From Negativicutes bacterium (GTDB taxonomy: Bacteria > Bacillota_C > Negativicutes > Acidaminococcales > Acidaminococcaceae), in NCBI GenBank assembly GCA_009930275.1, contig RZYP01000007.1:1-48731 (forward strand): a DNA stretch of 48,731 nt, in the 5' to 3' direction. Shown piece after piece: positions 1-8,828 of this stretch. The notes under the pieces are model-generated. The model did not search any database and had not been told where the DNA came from. It saw nothing but the letters and a program-made list of their open reading frames with translations. Numbering within the stretch: position 1 is the first letter of the stretch; each line of letters opens with the position of its first letter. The translations under genes were made by a program, and so were the position numbers.

Positions 1-2452
1 GTTTACATCATTACAGTTAGGTGGTATTGCGGGTTATAATAACGAGAATAAAACAATTGTTGATTGTTTTAATACTGGAACAGTATATGTAAAAACTACT
101 AATCCACTTATACCAGTTGGAGGCATTGTAGGTGACAATAAAGGTGCAGTTAACAGAACATACAATGCAGGTACAATTAGAGGTAATTTACTTGTTGGTG
201 GTATAATAGGAAACCAAGACGAAGATAATCTTGCGGCTGTTACCAATTCATATTATCATGAGGAAACGGCTTTGGTTCAATATGGTAATAGGACTGACAA
301 TGACTATAAATTAACAGAAGCACAGATGGGTGATATTTCAAACTTTTCAACTTTTAGTGCCAATGGGTGGAGTATAGAAGATGGCTATCCATATCCACAA
401 ATTACATATGTGGGTGCTGTAAGCTTTGAGGATTTTGATGTAGACTCCGTAAATTTTGCAGGCGGTAATGGCAGAATTTATGCTCCATATCAGATTAGTA
501 GTATAGAACAACTTAATAATGTAAGAAATAATATGTCGGCTTGTTATAAGATGACAAGCGATGTGCTTTTCCTCGATTGGGATTTTCAAGATTCAGAAGC
601 CAACGAGGGATATATTACTACAGAAAATTCTACAGCACTTGAGACAACATTCACAGATATTTTTGTGGGTAGAACATTACCGGAATATATAACTGAAGAA
701 ATTGGGTTTGAAGGTGCATTTTATAATTCGGGTGCAAGCTGGATACCACTTGGTGTAACTACTAAAGTTGAGGATGATCAATCGGTAGTTTCTGCAGAAC
801 CTTTTATTGGAATATTTTATGGAGATAGTAAAACCATATATAATCTTCAGTCAAATGCTGGAGGACAAAATAGTGTATATGCAGGGCTTTTTGCAATAAA
901 TGCAGGCACAATAAAAGATATTACTATTGCAGATAAGCCTACTGCAGAAGATGCGGATACTTTAATTACAAATGATGTATTGAAAGCAATATTTGTTGAT
1001 GGATCTGATGTATCAGGGGTTACTGGTTCTGGTTTTATAGCAAACTCCGAGGAAGGAGATGCTTATGCTGGAAGTATAGCAGCAAGTAATGATACAAGAG
1101 GTTTGATTAACAATGTTACAAGCGAATCAAAAGTTATATCTGTAACTCAAAAAGAGATAACAGATTCAACACAGTATAAAGCATACTCAGGCGGTATTAC
1201 AGCATTAAATAAAGGCATTATTTTAGATGCAAATAACTTTGATGGTGTCTATGCTTATTCTAGGTCTCTTTATGCGGTAGCAGGAGGAATTGTTGGTTTT
1301 AATAATGGCGGTTCTATAAGCACAGTGGTAAACACAGGTTCAGTTTATACTAGCTATTATTTAGCCGAATCAGAAACGCTTATAGACATTGGCTTTGACA
1401 CTATAATGGAAAATGCCTATCTTGCGTCAGGTGGTATTGCAGGCGAGAGTTCAAAGCTTATGGATGACGAAACGGAAGTAAAGCTTATAAATGACGCAAA
1501 AAATTTGGGCGGTGTAATGACTCAAATTATATCAAATAGTACAACTGATAAATTCTATGCTGGTGGTATAGTTGGCAACGGACTTGGTTCAATAGATGAA
1601 ACAGATTGTTACTATTGGGAAAAGACAGCAAAATATGCAGTTGCAACAAAGCAGGCAGAGTATGTAGCAAACAAAAAAGCATTAGCAGATGCAAATTTTA
1701 GTAGCATAACTGGATATGAAGCAAAATTTTTCTTGAGTTTTACAATTCCAGAGTTACCTTTAGATGGATATACTATAGAAAATTATCAAACACATTTAGA
1801 TGGGCTTATTGGAACAGATTCAACAAAGATTTATAACAATAGTGAAACGGAAATATCTATTGATGTATCAAAATCATATTCACCATCTTCTAAGTATGTT
1901 CTCGTTAATGTTGAGGCAACAGAAACCGAAGAATCTAAAATAGCTGCAGGAAGAGAACAAGCTCTCAGTGCAAGTGCTGACTTTTTTATTACGCTTGCAG
2001 CTCCAGATAATATAACTTCGAGTACATATGCGGTTGAAGATGTTACTATAGGTGAAGAAACCAAAAAAATTGTTACTGATGTTTCAACATCAACAACAGT
2101 AGAACAATTTAAGGCAAATGTTAATGAGGGCGAATTTATACAAATATATAAAGATGGCGTTTCACAGCCAGACACAGCTACCGTCGGAACAGGATTTGTA
2201 GTTAAAATTATGGACGGTGAAACTGTAAAGCAAGAATTTACAGTAATTATTAAAGGGGACGTTTCTGGCGGTGGTTCAACAGGAGTTGGGGATGGAAGAA
2301 TTTCTGTTTTGGATTTGGCTAAAGTGAAAGAACATATTCTTCAAAGATCAACTCTTACGGGGATTGCTTTTATTGCTAGTGACATGAATGATAGTAATGG
2401 AATTAGTGTTTTAGATTACGCAATGTCAAAAGATAGATATCTCCACCCATAA
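1..2452 (+). CDS. Secreted GLUG-repeat protein with C-terminal dockerin (5' end missing)
   Basis: The reading frame is open from base 2, so this is the 3' part of a longer gene. The visible protein is a chain of GLUG-type repeats (GGIAGYN, GGIVGDN, GGIIGNQ, GGIVGFN, GGIAGES, GGIVGNG), the short beta-rich units of large surface proteins. The last ~65 residues form a type I dockerin with two calcium-loop/helix halves, each with an ISVLD core (GDGRISVLDLAKVKEHIL and NDSNGISVLDYAMSKDRYL). The first loop carries a glycine/serine-rich insertion between GDVSG and GDGRIS. A dockerin docks a secreted protein onto a cohesin, and the next gene encodes one. The N-terminal part, including any signal peptide or catalytic domain, lies outside the window, so the enzymatic or adhesive role is unknown. 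Confidence 0.85.
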   Translation, partial: FTSLQLGGIAGYNNENKTIVDCFNTGTVYVKTTNPLIPVGGIVGDNKGAVNRTYNAGTIRGNLLVGGIIGNQDEDNLAAVTNSYYHEETALVQYGNRTDNDYKLTEAQMGDISNFSTFSANGWSIEDGYPYPQITYVGAVSFEDFDVDSVNFAGGNGRIYAPYQISSIEQLNNVRNNMSACYKMTSDVLFLDWDFQDSEANEGYITTENSTALETTFTDIFVGRTLPEYITEEIGFEGAFYNSGASWIPLGVTTKVEDDQSVVSAEPFIGIFYGDSKTIYNLQSNAGGQNSVYAGLFAINAGTIKDITIADKPTAEDADTLITNDVLKAIFVDGSDVSGVTGSGFIANSEEGDAYAGSIAASNDTRGLINNVTSESKVISVTQKEITDSTQYKAYSGGITALNKGIILDANNFDGVYAYSRSLYAVAGGIVGFNNGGSISTVVNTGSVYTSYYLAESETLIDIGFDTIMENAYLASGGIAGESSKLMDDETEVKLINDAKNLGGVMTQIISNSTTDKFYAGGIVGNGLGSIDETDCYYWEKTAKYAVATKQAEYVANKKALADANFSSITGYEAKFFLSFTIPELPLDGYTIENYQTHLDGLIGTDSTKIYNNSETEISIDVSKSYSPSSKYVLVNVEATETEESKIAAGREQALSASADFFITLAAPDNITSSTYAVEDVTIGEETKKIVTDVSTSTTVEQFKANVNEGEFIQIYKDGVSQPDTATVGTGFVVKIMDGETVKQEFTVIIKGDVSGGGSTGVGDGRISVLDLAKVKEHILQRSTLTGIAFIASDMNDSNGISVLDYAMSKDRYLHP

Positions 2453-2501
2453 ATGCAAAAAAATATTTAATATTTAACCAACTTATACGGAGGAAAACAT
2501 T

Positions 2502-4424
2502 ATGAAAAAAATTGTAGCAATACTCTCAACGGTAATGCTTTTGGTTGCGGTTGTGTTGCCTATTAACACTTTTGCTTTATCAGTTTCTTCGAGTGTAACT
2601 GGCCCAAGTACTGTAAGAGCAGGAGATACAATAACTGTTTATTTCAATATTGGTGCTTCTGATATCACTTCTGGGAAACAAGGGCTTTCAATTATTTCGG
2701 GCAAGGTAAATTACGACACATCAAAGCTAACATATGTTAGCTCAGCAAATTCAGTAAGTGGATGGCAATTGACTTGTGATGGAACGACTTTTTTCTCAGA
2801 AGATAGTGATATGACTCATCCAATAACTTCAAGCAAATCTTTATTTTCTATGACTTTTAAGGTTGCTACTTCTATAGCTACGGGCACATCTATTAGTGTA
2901 TCAGTTATAGATGTTGAGGCGACGGATACAGGTGCAGAAGCATATACATCTGCAACATATAGTGCAACAATTGCAGCACCAGTTACAACAACAGCTTCAC
3001 CAACAACAACGGCATCAGTGAAAACAACAGCATCTTCTACAACAACAACTCCTAAAACAGGCAATGCAAATCTTGGTTCTTTAGAAGTCAAAAATGTAAC
3101 GCTTTCACCAGCGTTTAATCCTTCAGTAACTAAGTACACAGCATCTGTTGACTTTTCTGTAGACAAGCTTGATGTATCAGGATCAACGCAGGATTCAACA
3201 TCAACAGTATCTATGACTAGTAAAAATCTTGCTGTTGGAACTAATACAATAAAGATAACGGTTAAGGCAACGGGTGGAGTGACAAAGACTTATGTTCTTT
3301 ATGTAACTAGAGCACAGGATCCAAACGCACCAACAACAACGGCAACCACAGCAACAACCGCGGCACTTAATAAGGATACGAAGCTTTCAGGAATTACAGT
3401 TGATGGATTTGTTCTTTCACCTGCATTTGATCCAGCAGTAAAGGAATATATTGTTTGGCTTCCATACGAAACAGAAAATTTAATACTGTCAGGATTACCA
3501 GCATCTGCTAAATCAACCGTAACGATTGAGGGTGCTACAAACCTTGTTGCAGGTAAAGCTAATGATATAAAAATTATTTGTACTGCTGAGGATGGCACAA
3601 AAGAAACATATACACTTACTGCAATGCGTGCTCCAGCAAATGGAGTTTATGGCTCTATAGATTCAGCTATATCAGACAATGTAAAATCAAGTGGAACACC
3701 AATTTGGCTTACAATAGTTCTTTGTGTTGTATTTGTGTTAGTTGGTTTTGGAGTAAGTTATCTTATCTTTGTAAAAAAAAACGAAAATAACTATGATGGC
3801 CCTGATGATGATTACTATGATGGCGATAAAAAGTATATAGATAGAGAATCACAAGATAATTACAATCATAGTTATAATGAATATTCATCGAATAACAATT
3901 CAATTAAATCACATTTTAGAGGAATTAGTTTTCCTGGTAGCGCAGTGAGGTCTTATGCTGAGGATATGGATTATGAAGAGGAAAATCCAAAGGTAAATGA
4001 AGCATATAAGGTTCCACAAAAGCCTGCTTATGTACCTCAAAATCAAGGCGTACAAGCACAGGCATATGTACCACCACAAGCACCGTCTACTCCAGCACAG
4101 GCATATGTTCCACCTAAAGCACCAGTTACCCCAGCACAGGCATATGTTCCACCAAGAGCACCGGCTACTCCAGCACAGGCATATGTTCCACCAAAAGCAC
4201 CGGCTACTCCAGCACAGGCATATGTTCCACCAAAAGCACCGGCTACTTCAGCTCAAACATATGCATCACCACAGTATAATCAGCCTCCAAAGGATTCGGA
4301 AAGCTTAGGATTGCCTTACACTCCAGCGGGAGTACAGCAGACATATAAAGCGGAGACAGTAGAAAATCCGCAACCTGCAAGGAAAATCCCAAAAAATCCT
4401 TTTGAGATGAGCGCAGATGATTGA
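2502..4424 (+). CDS. Membrane-anchored cohesin protein with proline-rich cytoplasmic tail
   Basis: 640 residues. A signal peptide (about 1-26, ending TFALS) is followed by a cohesin-like domain (about 28-160), a TTTAS-rich linker and two cadherin-like beta-sandwich domains (about 187-273 and 288-375, each with a LSPAF(N/D)P motif). A transmembrane helix spans about 400-424. The remaining ~215 residues are predicted cytoplasmic: first an acidic, Tyr/Asn-rich stretch, then five 13-residue AQAYVPPKAPATP repeats. An SD sequence (ggagga) lies 7 bases before ATG. The gene follows the dockerin gene by 49 bp, so the two are probably co-transcribed and may bind each other. Known scaffoldins usually attach through sortase or SLH signals; a single-pass anchor with a long inner tail is unusual. 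The domain calls are by motif and layout, and the cohesin assignment is likely but not proven. Confidence 0.82.
   Translation: MKKIVAILSTVMLLVAVVLPINTFALSVSSSVTGPSTVRAGDTITVYFNIGASDITSGKQGLSIISGKVNYDTSKLTYVSSANSVSGWQLTCDGTTFFSEDSDMTHPITSSKSLFSMTFKVATSIATGTSISVSVIDVEATDTGAEAYTSATYSATIAAPVTTTASPTTTASVKTTASSTTTTPKTGNANLGSLEVKNVTLSPAFNPSVTKYTASVDFSVDKLDVSGSTQDSTSTVSMTSKNLAVGTNTIKITVKATGGVTKTYVLYVTRAQDPNAPTTTATTATTAALNKDTKLSGITVDGFVLSPAFDPAVKEYIVWLPYETENLILSGLPASAKSTVTIEGATNLVAGKANDIKIICTAEDGTKETYTLTAMRAPANGVYGSIDSAISDNVKSSGTPIWLTIVLCVVFVLVGFGVSYLIFVKKNENNYDGPDDDYYDGDKKYIDRESQDNYNHSYNEYSSNNNSIKSHFRGISFPGSAVRSYAEDMDYEEENPKVNEAYKVPQKPAYVPQNQGVQAQAYVPPQAPSTPAQAYVPPKAPVTPAQAYVPPRAPATPAQAYVPPKAPATPAQAYVPPKAPATSAQTYASPQYNQPPKDSESLGLPYTPAGVQQTYKAETVENPQPARKIPKNPFEMSADD
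4056..4250 (+). repeat. Five in-frame 39-bp tandem repeats in the cohesin gene
   Basis: Five consecutive 39-bp units encode AQAYVPPxAPxTP (residues about 519-583), with x varying between Q/K/R and S/V/A. Units 3 to 5 are nearly identical. They lie in the predicted cytoplasmic tail. Such units can expand or contract by slippage or recombination. Confidence 0.9.
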
Positions 4425-4433
4425 TAAAACAAA

Positions 4434-4465
4434 AACAGCATCGTGTTTACGGTGCTGTTTTTTTA
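4434..4465. terminator. Bidirectional terminator between convergent genes
   Basis: A 10-bp stem (aacagcatcg / cggtgctgtt, one G-U pair) with a 6-base loop is followed by a T run on the plus strand and preceded by an A-rich run, so it can work in both directions. It sits between the cohesin gene and the convergent aldo/keto reductase gene. Confidence 0.85.
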
Positions 4466-4480
4466 TAATCATATAGATTT

Positions 4481-5557
4481 TTAGTCTTCAAAAAGTTTGG
4501 CAGATTTGCTCATAGCATCAATGATTTTGAGGTGCTGAGGGCAAAGGGCTTCACATTGTTTGCAAGAAATACAATCACTTGCTTTGCCAGTATTTGCTAC
4601 AGTCCATTCATAGCTCTTTTTAGGACCACTAATATTGCAATAAGTATTATAGATATTAAGCAAATTAATTATATCAGGAATGGGTATTTTGCTTGGACAG
4701 TTGCTTACACAATATCTACAATTTGTACATTGAATTGTGGGGATAGAGTTTAGAATTTCAACAACCTGATTGATAAGATTAATATGATTTTCATTAAGAG
4801 ACTCAGAGTCTTCAAAAATATTTATATTATCTTGCAACTGGCTTAAATTAGACACGCCACTTAAAACCATCATAACACCATCTTGTGCAGCAGCAAATTT
4901 AATAGCCCATGATGCAACAGACCACTTTGGTTCAGCCTTTTTTAAAAGCTCACTAGCATTTTTTGGAAGAGCAGAAAGCGAACCACCCTTAACAGGCTCC
5001 ATAACAATTATTGGTTTGTTGTGTTTTCGTGCAGTTTCAAGGCATAGTCGGGACTGAATTGTTTCGCTGTCCCAATCAGCATAGTTTATTTGTAATTGTA
5101 CAAAATCACAGTCATCATATCTTTTTAATATTGTTTCAAGACATTTAGCACTGTCATGAAAAGAAAATCCAAGATGTTTTATTTTACCTTGTGCCCTCTT
5201 TTGTTTTAAAAATTCCCATGCACCAAATTTTTCTGCTTTTTTAAAGGTGCCTTCATATAAAGAATGCAGAAGGTAAAAGTCAAAATATTCAGCACCAGTG
5301 CGTTCAAGTTGTGTATTAAAAATCCTATCAAGGTCTTCTTCTGACTCTACTTCCCACATTGGCATTTTGTCAGCTACAACAAATGCATCTCGTGGATACC
5401 TGTCTACAACGGCTTGCTTAAACACTTCTTCAGACTTACCGTCCATGTATCCAAAAGCTGTGTCAAAGTAGTTAAAGCCACTTTCAAGGAACTTGTCAGC
5501 CATCATTTTTACTTGTTCAATGTCAATTTCACCGTTTGCCAAAACAGGCAAACGCAT
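4481..5557 (-). CDS. Aldo/keto reductase with C-terminal 2x[4Fe-4S] ferredoxin domain
   Basis: The protein has an aldo/keto reductase TIM barrel (FDTAFGYMDGKSEE near the start, then LLHSL and LGFSFHD) and a C-terminal ferredoxin-like part with two cysteine clusters, CTNCRYCVSNCP and CISCKQCEALCP, each fitting a [4Fe-4S] centre. This is the common clostridial family of predicted oxidoreductases; the substrate is unknown. The annotated ATG lies inside the conserved N-terminus. The frame stays open upstream to about 5611 and encodes NLGFGLMRLP, which fits the family, but has no ATG, GTG or TTG. An SD-like AAGAGGTG lies 5 bases before an ATC codon at 5593. The true start may therefore be a rare codon (ATC 5593 or ATT 5587). 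It is the last gene of a minus-strand group with the ECF S component and gntR. Confidence 0.85.
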   Translation of the reverse strand: MRLPVLANGEIDIEQVKMMADKFLESGFNYFDTAFGYMDGKSEEVFKQAVVDRYPRDAFVVADKMPMWEVESEEDLDRIFNTQLERTGAEYFDFYLLHSLYEGTFKKAEKFGAWEFLKQKRAQGKIKHLGFSFHDSAKCLETILKRYDDCDFVQLQINYADWDSETIQSRLCLETARKHNKPIIVMEPVKGGSLSALPKNASELLKKAEPKWSVASWAIKFAAAQDGVMMVLSGVSNLSQLQDNINIFEDSESLNENHINLINQVVEILNSIPTIQCTNCRYCVSNCPSKIPIPDIINLLNIYNTYCNISGPKKSYEWTVANTGKASDCISCKQCEALCPQHLKIIDAMSKSAKLFED

Positions 5558-5618
5558 TAATCCGAAGCCTAGATTTTTAGATTTAATATTGATAAAATCA
5601 CCTCTTAAAAATTAAGCA

Positions 5619-6134
5619 TTAGTGCATATTAATTAGTTTATTTTTTATGTTGGCTTTATCAAAAGCTGCACCGATTATAACAAATAAAATTCCACTTCCA
5701 GTTGCCTGAACAAGGCTAAAGACCATAGAAGCAAGTGGGGCTGCCCAGTTACCAAACATAATAGCTTCGGCAACATAATATCCACCACAAGTTATTGCAG
5801 TGCCAACGAACAACGCAATAACATTTCTTGTAGTTAAAATCTTTTCAGTTTTTGCTGTGAATGGTATAGTGAGAATAGCTTTTATAATAACTGTTGGCAA
5901 AATCCACATAGGTGCTGTTAAAAGGTCTGCAATTCCGCCACCAATAGCACCTGCAAGCATGGCATATGGTAATGGTAAAAAGCAAGCTGCAAGATAAATA
6001 AAGCAGTCCCCAACATGAATGTATCCGCCGCTTGTTCCAACAGGTATATGTAAAATATATGCTGTCGTTACGGATATAATAGCGGCAAAAAGTGCAGTTA
6101 GTACAATGTTCTTTAAAGTATTATTAGTTTTCAT
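5619..6134 (-). CDS. ECF-type transporter substrate-binding (S) component
   Basis: 171 residues, almost all hydrophobic, with about five or six predicted membrane segments and the feel of energy-coupling-factor S components (N-terminal LKNIVLTALFAAIISV; GGYIHVGDCFIYLA; AGAIGGGIADLLTAP). Such proteins bind a vitamin or other small molecule in the membrane and borrow a shared EcfA/A'/T module for uptake. No ATPase or T component adjoins it here, so it would use a module encoded elsewhere. An SD (AGAGGGG) precedes ATG. It lies 65 bp downstream of gntR and 61 bp upstream of the aldo/keto reductase ATG, so the three are probably one transcript. The substrate is not predictable from sequence; the neighbouring glycerol-phosphate-like redox operon is the only hint. 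Confidence 0.8.
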   Translation of the reverse strand: MKTNNTLKNIVLTALFAAIISVTTAYILHIPVGTSGGYIHVGDCFIYLAACFLPLPYAMLAGAIGGGIADLLTAPMWILPTVIIKAILTIPFTAKTEKILTTRNVIALFVGTAITCGGYYVAEAIMFGNWAAPLASMVFSLVQATGSGILFVIIGAAFDKANIKNKLINMH

Positions 6135-6199
6135 GATTTTTTTCCCCTCTTAAATTAATATAATTAAGGCGATTTTTAAAAGATGCCTCAAATTCAAGA

Positions 6200-6916
6200 T
6201 TATTTTAAAAATGGATATTCAAGAATGTTTAAAGGAATTACAAATTTTACGAAGTTTTGCGGACAGTCAAAACCCTCAAAATACATCCATCGAGTAAGTT
6301 CAACGACTTTTGAATCATCCTTTAAAAGAAGCGTTTGAGCTTCCTCTTTATTTGGGAGTCTTACAATGATTTGATTATCAATCTTCTCTACAGGCCATTC
6401 AATCTGCGAAAGAAGGGTGTGAGCGATTGAAACTGACATGTCAGCTCCCTCAACCTTTTTATAAAGTTCCTCTGTAAGGTAAAAATCTTCCATAGCCATC
6501 GTATAGTTTTCGGCATATCTAAGTCTTTTTACATGATAGATTTCTTTTCCAACATCCCAACCTTTAGTAAGCATACCATCAGAAACTGTGATTTTGTTTA
6601 GCTCGACTAAATTGTTGGTGCCTTTAACACCTATTTTTTCAAGCATAAAGGTAAGAGAGATAAATGGCTCAAAGCCAAATGTCCTACCTCTTTGTGCTAC
6701 AAAAGTGCCGACACCGTGTTTTTTAATTATTGTTCCCTCATTTTCAAGTTGAGCAAGAGCAGTACGCACTGTAGCTCTTCCTACTCCCAAACTTTTCATC
6801 AGCTCATATTCGGTAGGAAGCTGAGTGTTAGCAGGATATTCACCAGAAATAATAAGTTTTATTATATACTCTTTTACAAGTACATAGAGTGGGGCTGAAC
6901 TGTTTTTATCTATCAT
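6200..6916 (-). CDS. GntR/HutC-family transcriptional regulator
   Basis: About 238 residues. The N-terminus is a GntR winged helix-turn-helix (LPTEYELMKSLGVGRATVRT, then LENEGTIIKKHGVGTFV). The C-terminal half is a UTRA ligand-binding domain (UbiC/HutC type), as suggested by VKRLRYAENYTMAMEDFYL and the beta-rich end. An upstream in-frame ATG (6955) would add 13 residues, but the ATG at 6916 has a good SD (GGAGATATTACC before it) and begins MIDKNSSAPLY, normal for the family, so I chose it. The gene is divergent from the redox operon at 7107. It probably controls that operon and its own transcript in response to a small metabolite, perhaps a sugar- or glycerol-phosphate. That ligand is an inference. 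Confidence 0.9.
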   Translation of the reverse strand: MIDKNSSAPLYVLVKEYIIKLIISGEYPANTQLPTEYELMKSLGVGRATVRTALAQLENEGTIIKKHGVGTFVAQRGRTFGFEPFISLTFMLEKIGVKGTNNLVELNKITVSDGMLTKGWDVGKEIYHVKRLRYAENYTMAMEDFYLTEELYKKVEGADMSVSIAHTLLSQIEWPVEKIDNQIIVRLPNKEEAQTLLLKDDSKVVELTRWMYFEGFDCPQNFVKFVIPLNILEYPFLK

Positions 6917-6967
6917 GGTAATATCTCCATTGTTAGTTATGCACAAAAAGTGCAAAGAATAATTTCA

Positions 6968-6996
6968 TTGACAAAAGTATATATAATTGATACAAT
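6968..6996 (+). promoter_or_regulatory. Consensus promoter with probable GntR operator, redox operon
   Basis: TTGACA (6968-6973), a 17-bp spacer, then TACAAT (6991-6996) is a near-perfect sigma-A promoter about 110 bp upstream of the operon start. The spacer and -10 contain an inverted repeat, GTAT-N9-ATAC (6977-6993), placed where a bound repressor would block RNA polymerase. The divergent GntR protein is the obvious candidate. The promoter is seen directly; the operator role is inferred. Confidence 0.75.
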
Positions 6997-7106
6997 AAAG
7001 TCAAGATGTACGGACAACTGAACAACTATTATTTTTAAAAAGATTTTTGTAAAGCATTGTAAATTTTTGAAACACAATAAAAACACGGAAGAAGAGGTGA
7101 TTTTTT

Positions 7107-8828
7107 GTGCCTACAAAAGTAGAAAAGCTACATAATACTTTGATGAAAAAAGGCTATCCAGGTATTGAATGCAGTGAATGGCACAATTCAATAAAGCTTG
7201 AAGGTGAGCTTGGAAACTGGCAAGACATAGTTGAAGCTGGTAAAGTGGCTACAAAATTCGGCTATAAAGGTGTTGTTAACGAAGTTAAGCTTAGGGGCTT
7301 TATAGAGCCTGCAATAAGAGCACCAAAGGTTGTTGACGGAGCAATTGATAATCGCAAGCCTGATGTTGTAATCATAGGCGGAGGTGTTATTGGATGTTCA
7401 ATCGCTCGTGAATTGTCAAGATACAATTTAGATATTCTTCTTCTTGAAAAAGAGAGTGATGTTGCAATGCATGCATCATCAAGAAATGATGGTATGATAC
7501 ATCCAGGTATTGCATCACACGCAAATACACTTCGTGGAAAAATGAATGTAAAAGGAAATGAGATGTACACAAAGCTTTGTAAGGAGCTGGATATTCCTTT
7601 TGAAAGACATGGCAACTTTATTTTGTTTTCAAACAAGGCGCTTGCATATGGCGCAGGTGCTCTTTTTAAGTATAGGTCAAAGCATTATGGCATTGAAATG
7701 GAGTATGTAAATAGGCAAAAGCTTGAACAGTTAGAGCCTAATATTACTGACGAAGCAGTTGCAGGATATTCTTTTCCATCATCTGGTGTTCTTTCACCAT
7801 ATAAGCTTACAGTTGCTTTGGCAGAAAGTGCAGTTGAGAATGGCACACAAATAAGCCTTGATACTATTGTTACATCAATGGTAAAGGAAAGTGGCAAAAT
7901 CACAAGTGTTCACACAAACAGAGGAACAGTGTATCCTAAAACTGTTATTAATGCTGCTGGCGTTTTCTCAGACAATGTTGCAGCAATGGCTGATGACAAA
8001 TTCTTCTCTATTCACCCAAGAAAAGGTGAGATAGTAATTTTAGATAAGAAAAAGGGATTAGATGTAACTCGTTCAATGGGACTTGTTAGTCCCGACATGA
8101 TTAAGTCAACCAGCAAAGGTGGCGGAGTTATGAGAACAATTGATAACAATGTTCTTGTTGGTCCAGACGCCTATGAGCAACCGCTCAAGGAGGATTTCTC
8201 TACGCACAGAGAAAATATACAGGCGGTTATGGATAAGCACTTGAAGCTTATCAAAACTTTTCAGCCGTCTGATACAATTACATACTTTTCGGGCATTCGT
8301 GCGTGTACGTACGAAGAGGAGTTTGTAATTGAGCGTTCGGAATATGTTAAAAACCTCATACACGCAGCGGGCATTCAGTCACCTGGTTTTGCATCAGCTC
8401 CTGCAATTGCAGAAGAAATTAGCAAAATCACAGTGGATGTTCTCTCAGAGTGTATGCAGGTTGTTCCGAATGACAAGTTTAATCCGTGTAGATTAAAAAC
8501 ACCTCATCTTGACAGACTTAGTTTTGAAGAGAAGCAAAAGGTAATCAAAAAAAATCCTGATTATGGCGTAATAGTATGCCGTTGTGAAGAAATAAGTAGA
8601 GGCGAAATTATAGATGCAATTAATTCTCCACTTCCTGCAACCTCAGTTGACGCAATAAAGCGTAGGATAAGACCAGGAATGGGAAGATGTCAGGGCGGTT
8701 TTTGTGCACCACTTGTAACAAAAATAATTTGTGAGCAGACGGGATTAACACCTGACCAAATAACAAAGAGTGGCGGAGATTCAAATCTATTGTTTGAAAA
8801 GACTCCTAAAGGAGGTGCGTCAAAATAA
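7107..8828 (+). CDS. FAD-dependent glycerol-3-phosphate dehydrogenase-like protein (GlpA-like)
   Basis: 573 residues with a GTG start behind GAAGAGGTG. After an N-terminal ~65-residue domain (perhaps BON-like, with the pattern xLEGELxxWxxxxxAGxxATxxGYKGVVNEVxLxG), a Rossmann FAD motif begins at about 86 (VVIIGGGVIGCSIARELS). It leads into a DAO/GlpA-type oxidoreductase fold (ASSRNDGMIHPG, VINAAGVFSD, HAAGIQSPGFASAPAIAE). The C-terminus has a BFD-like [2Fe-2S] domain with CRC (491-493) and CQGGFC (528-533). This is the GlpA layout of anaerobic G3P dehydrogenases, which oxidise glycerol-3-phosphate to DHAP and pass electrons to partner subunits. The substrate is inferred; related paralogues act on other hydroxy acids. 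The next ATG overlaps the stop by one base. Confidence 0.85.
   Translation: MPTKVEKLHNTLMKKGYPGIECSEWHNSIKLEGELGNWQDIVEAGKVATKFGYKGVVNEVKLRGFIEPAIRAPKVVDGAIDNRKPDVVIIGGGVIGCSIARELSRYNLDILLLEKESDVAMHASSRNDGMIHPGIASHANTLRGKMNVKGNEMYTKLCKELDIPFERHGNFILFSNKALAYGAGALFKYRSKHYGIEMEYVNRQKLEQLEPNITDEAVAGYSFPSSGVLSPYKLTVALAESAVENGTQISLDTIVTSMVKESGKITSVHTNRGTVYPKTVINAAGVFSDNVAAMADDKFFSIHPRKGEIVILDKKKGLDVTRSMGLVSPDMIKSTSKGGGVMRTIDNNVLVGPDAYEQPLKEDFSTHRENIQAVMDKHLKLIKTFQPSDTITYFSGIRACTYEEEFVIERSEYVKNLIHAAGIQSPGFASAPAIAEEISKITVDVLSECMQVVPNDKFNPCRLKTPHLDRLSFEEKQKVIKKNPDYGVIVCRCEEISRGEIIDAINSPLPATSVDAIKRRIRPGMGRCQGGFCAPLVTKIICEQTGLTPDQITKSGGDSNLLFEKTPKGGASK

Noticed and set aside
34..246. Minus-strand ORF at the window start
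   Set aside because: The plus-strand frame is open from base 2 and continues the GLUG repeats into the dockerin gene, so the minus ORF is a shadow.
4056..4250. Short regular repeats as a CRISPR array
   Set aside because: The units are contiguous with no spacers, in frame and inside a coding sequence.
3997..4308. Alternative-frame ORF rich in His/Met over the proline-rich repeats
   Set aside because: It is the 39-bp tandem repeat read in another frame; it has no SD and lies wholly inside the cohesin gene.
6917..6955. 13-residue N-terminal extension of the GntR regulator
   Set aside because: The ATG at 6916 has a good SD and gives the normal family start; the extension runs through that SD.
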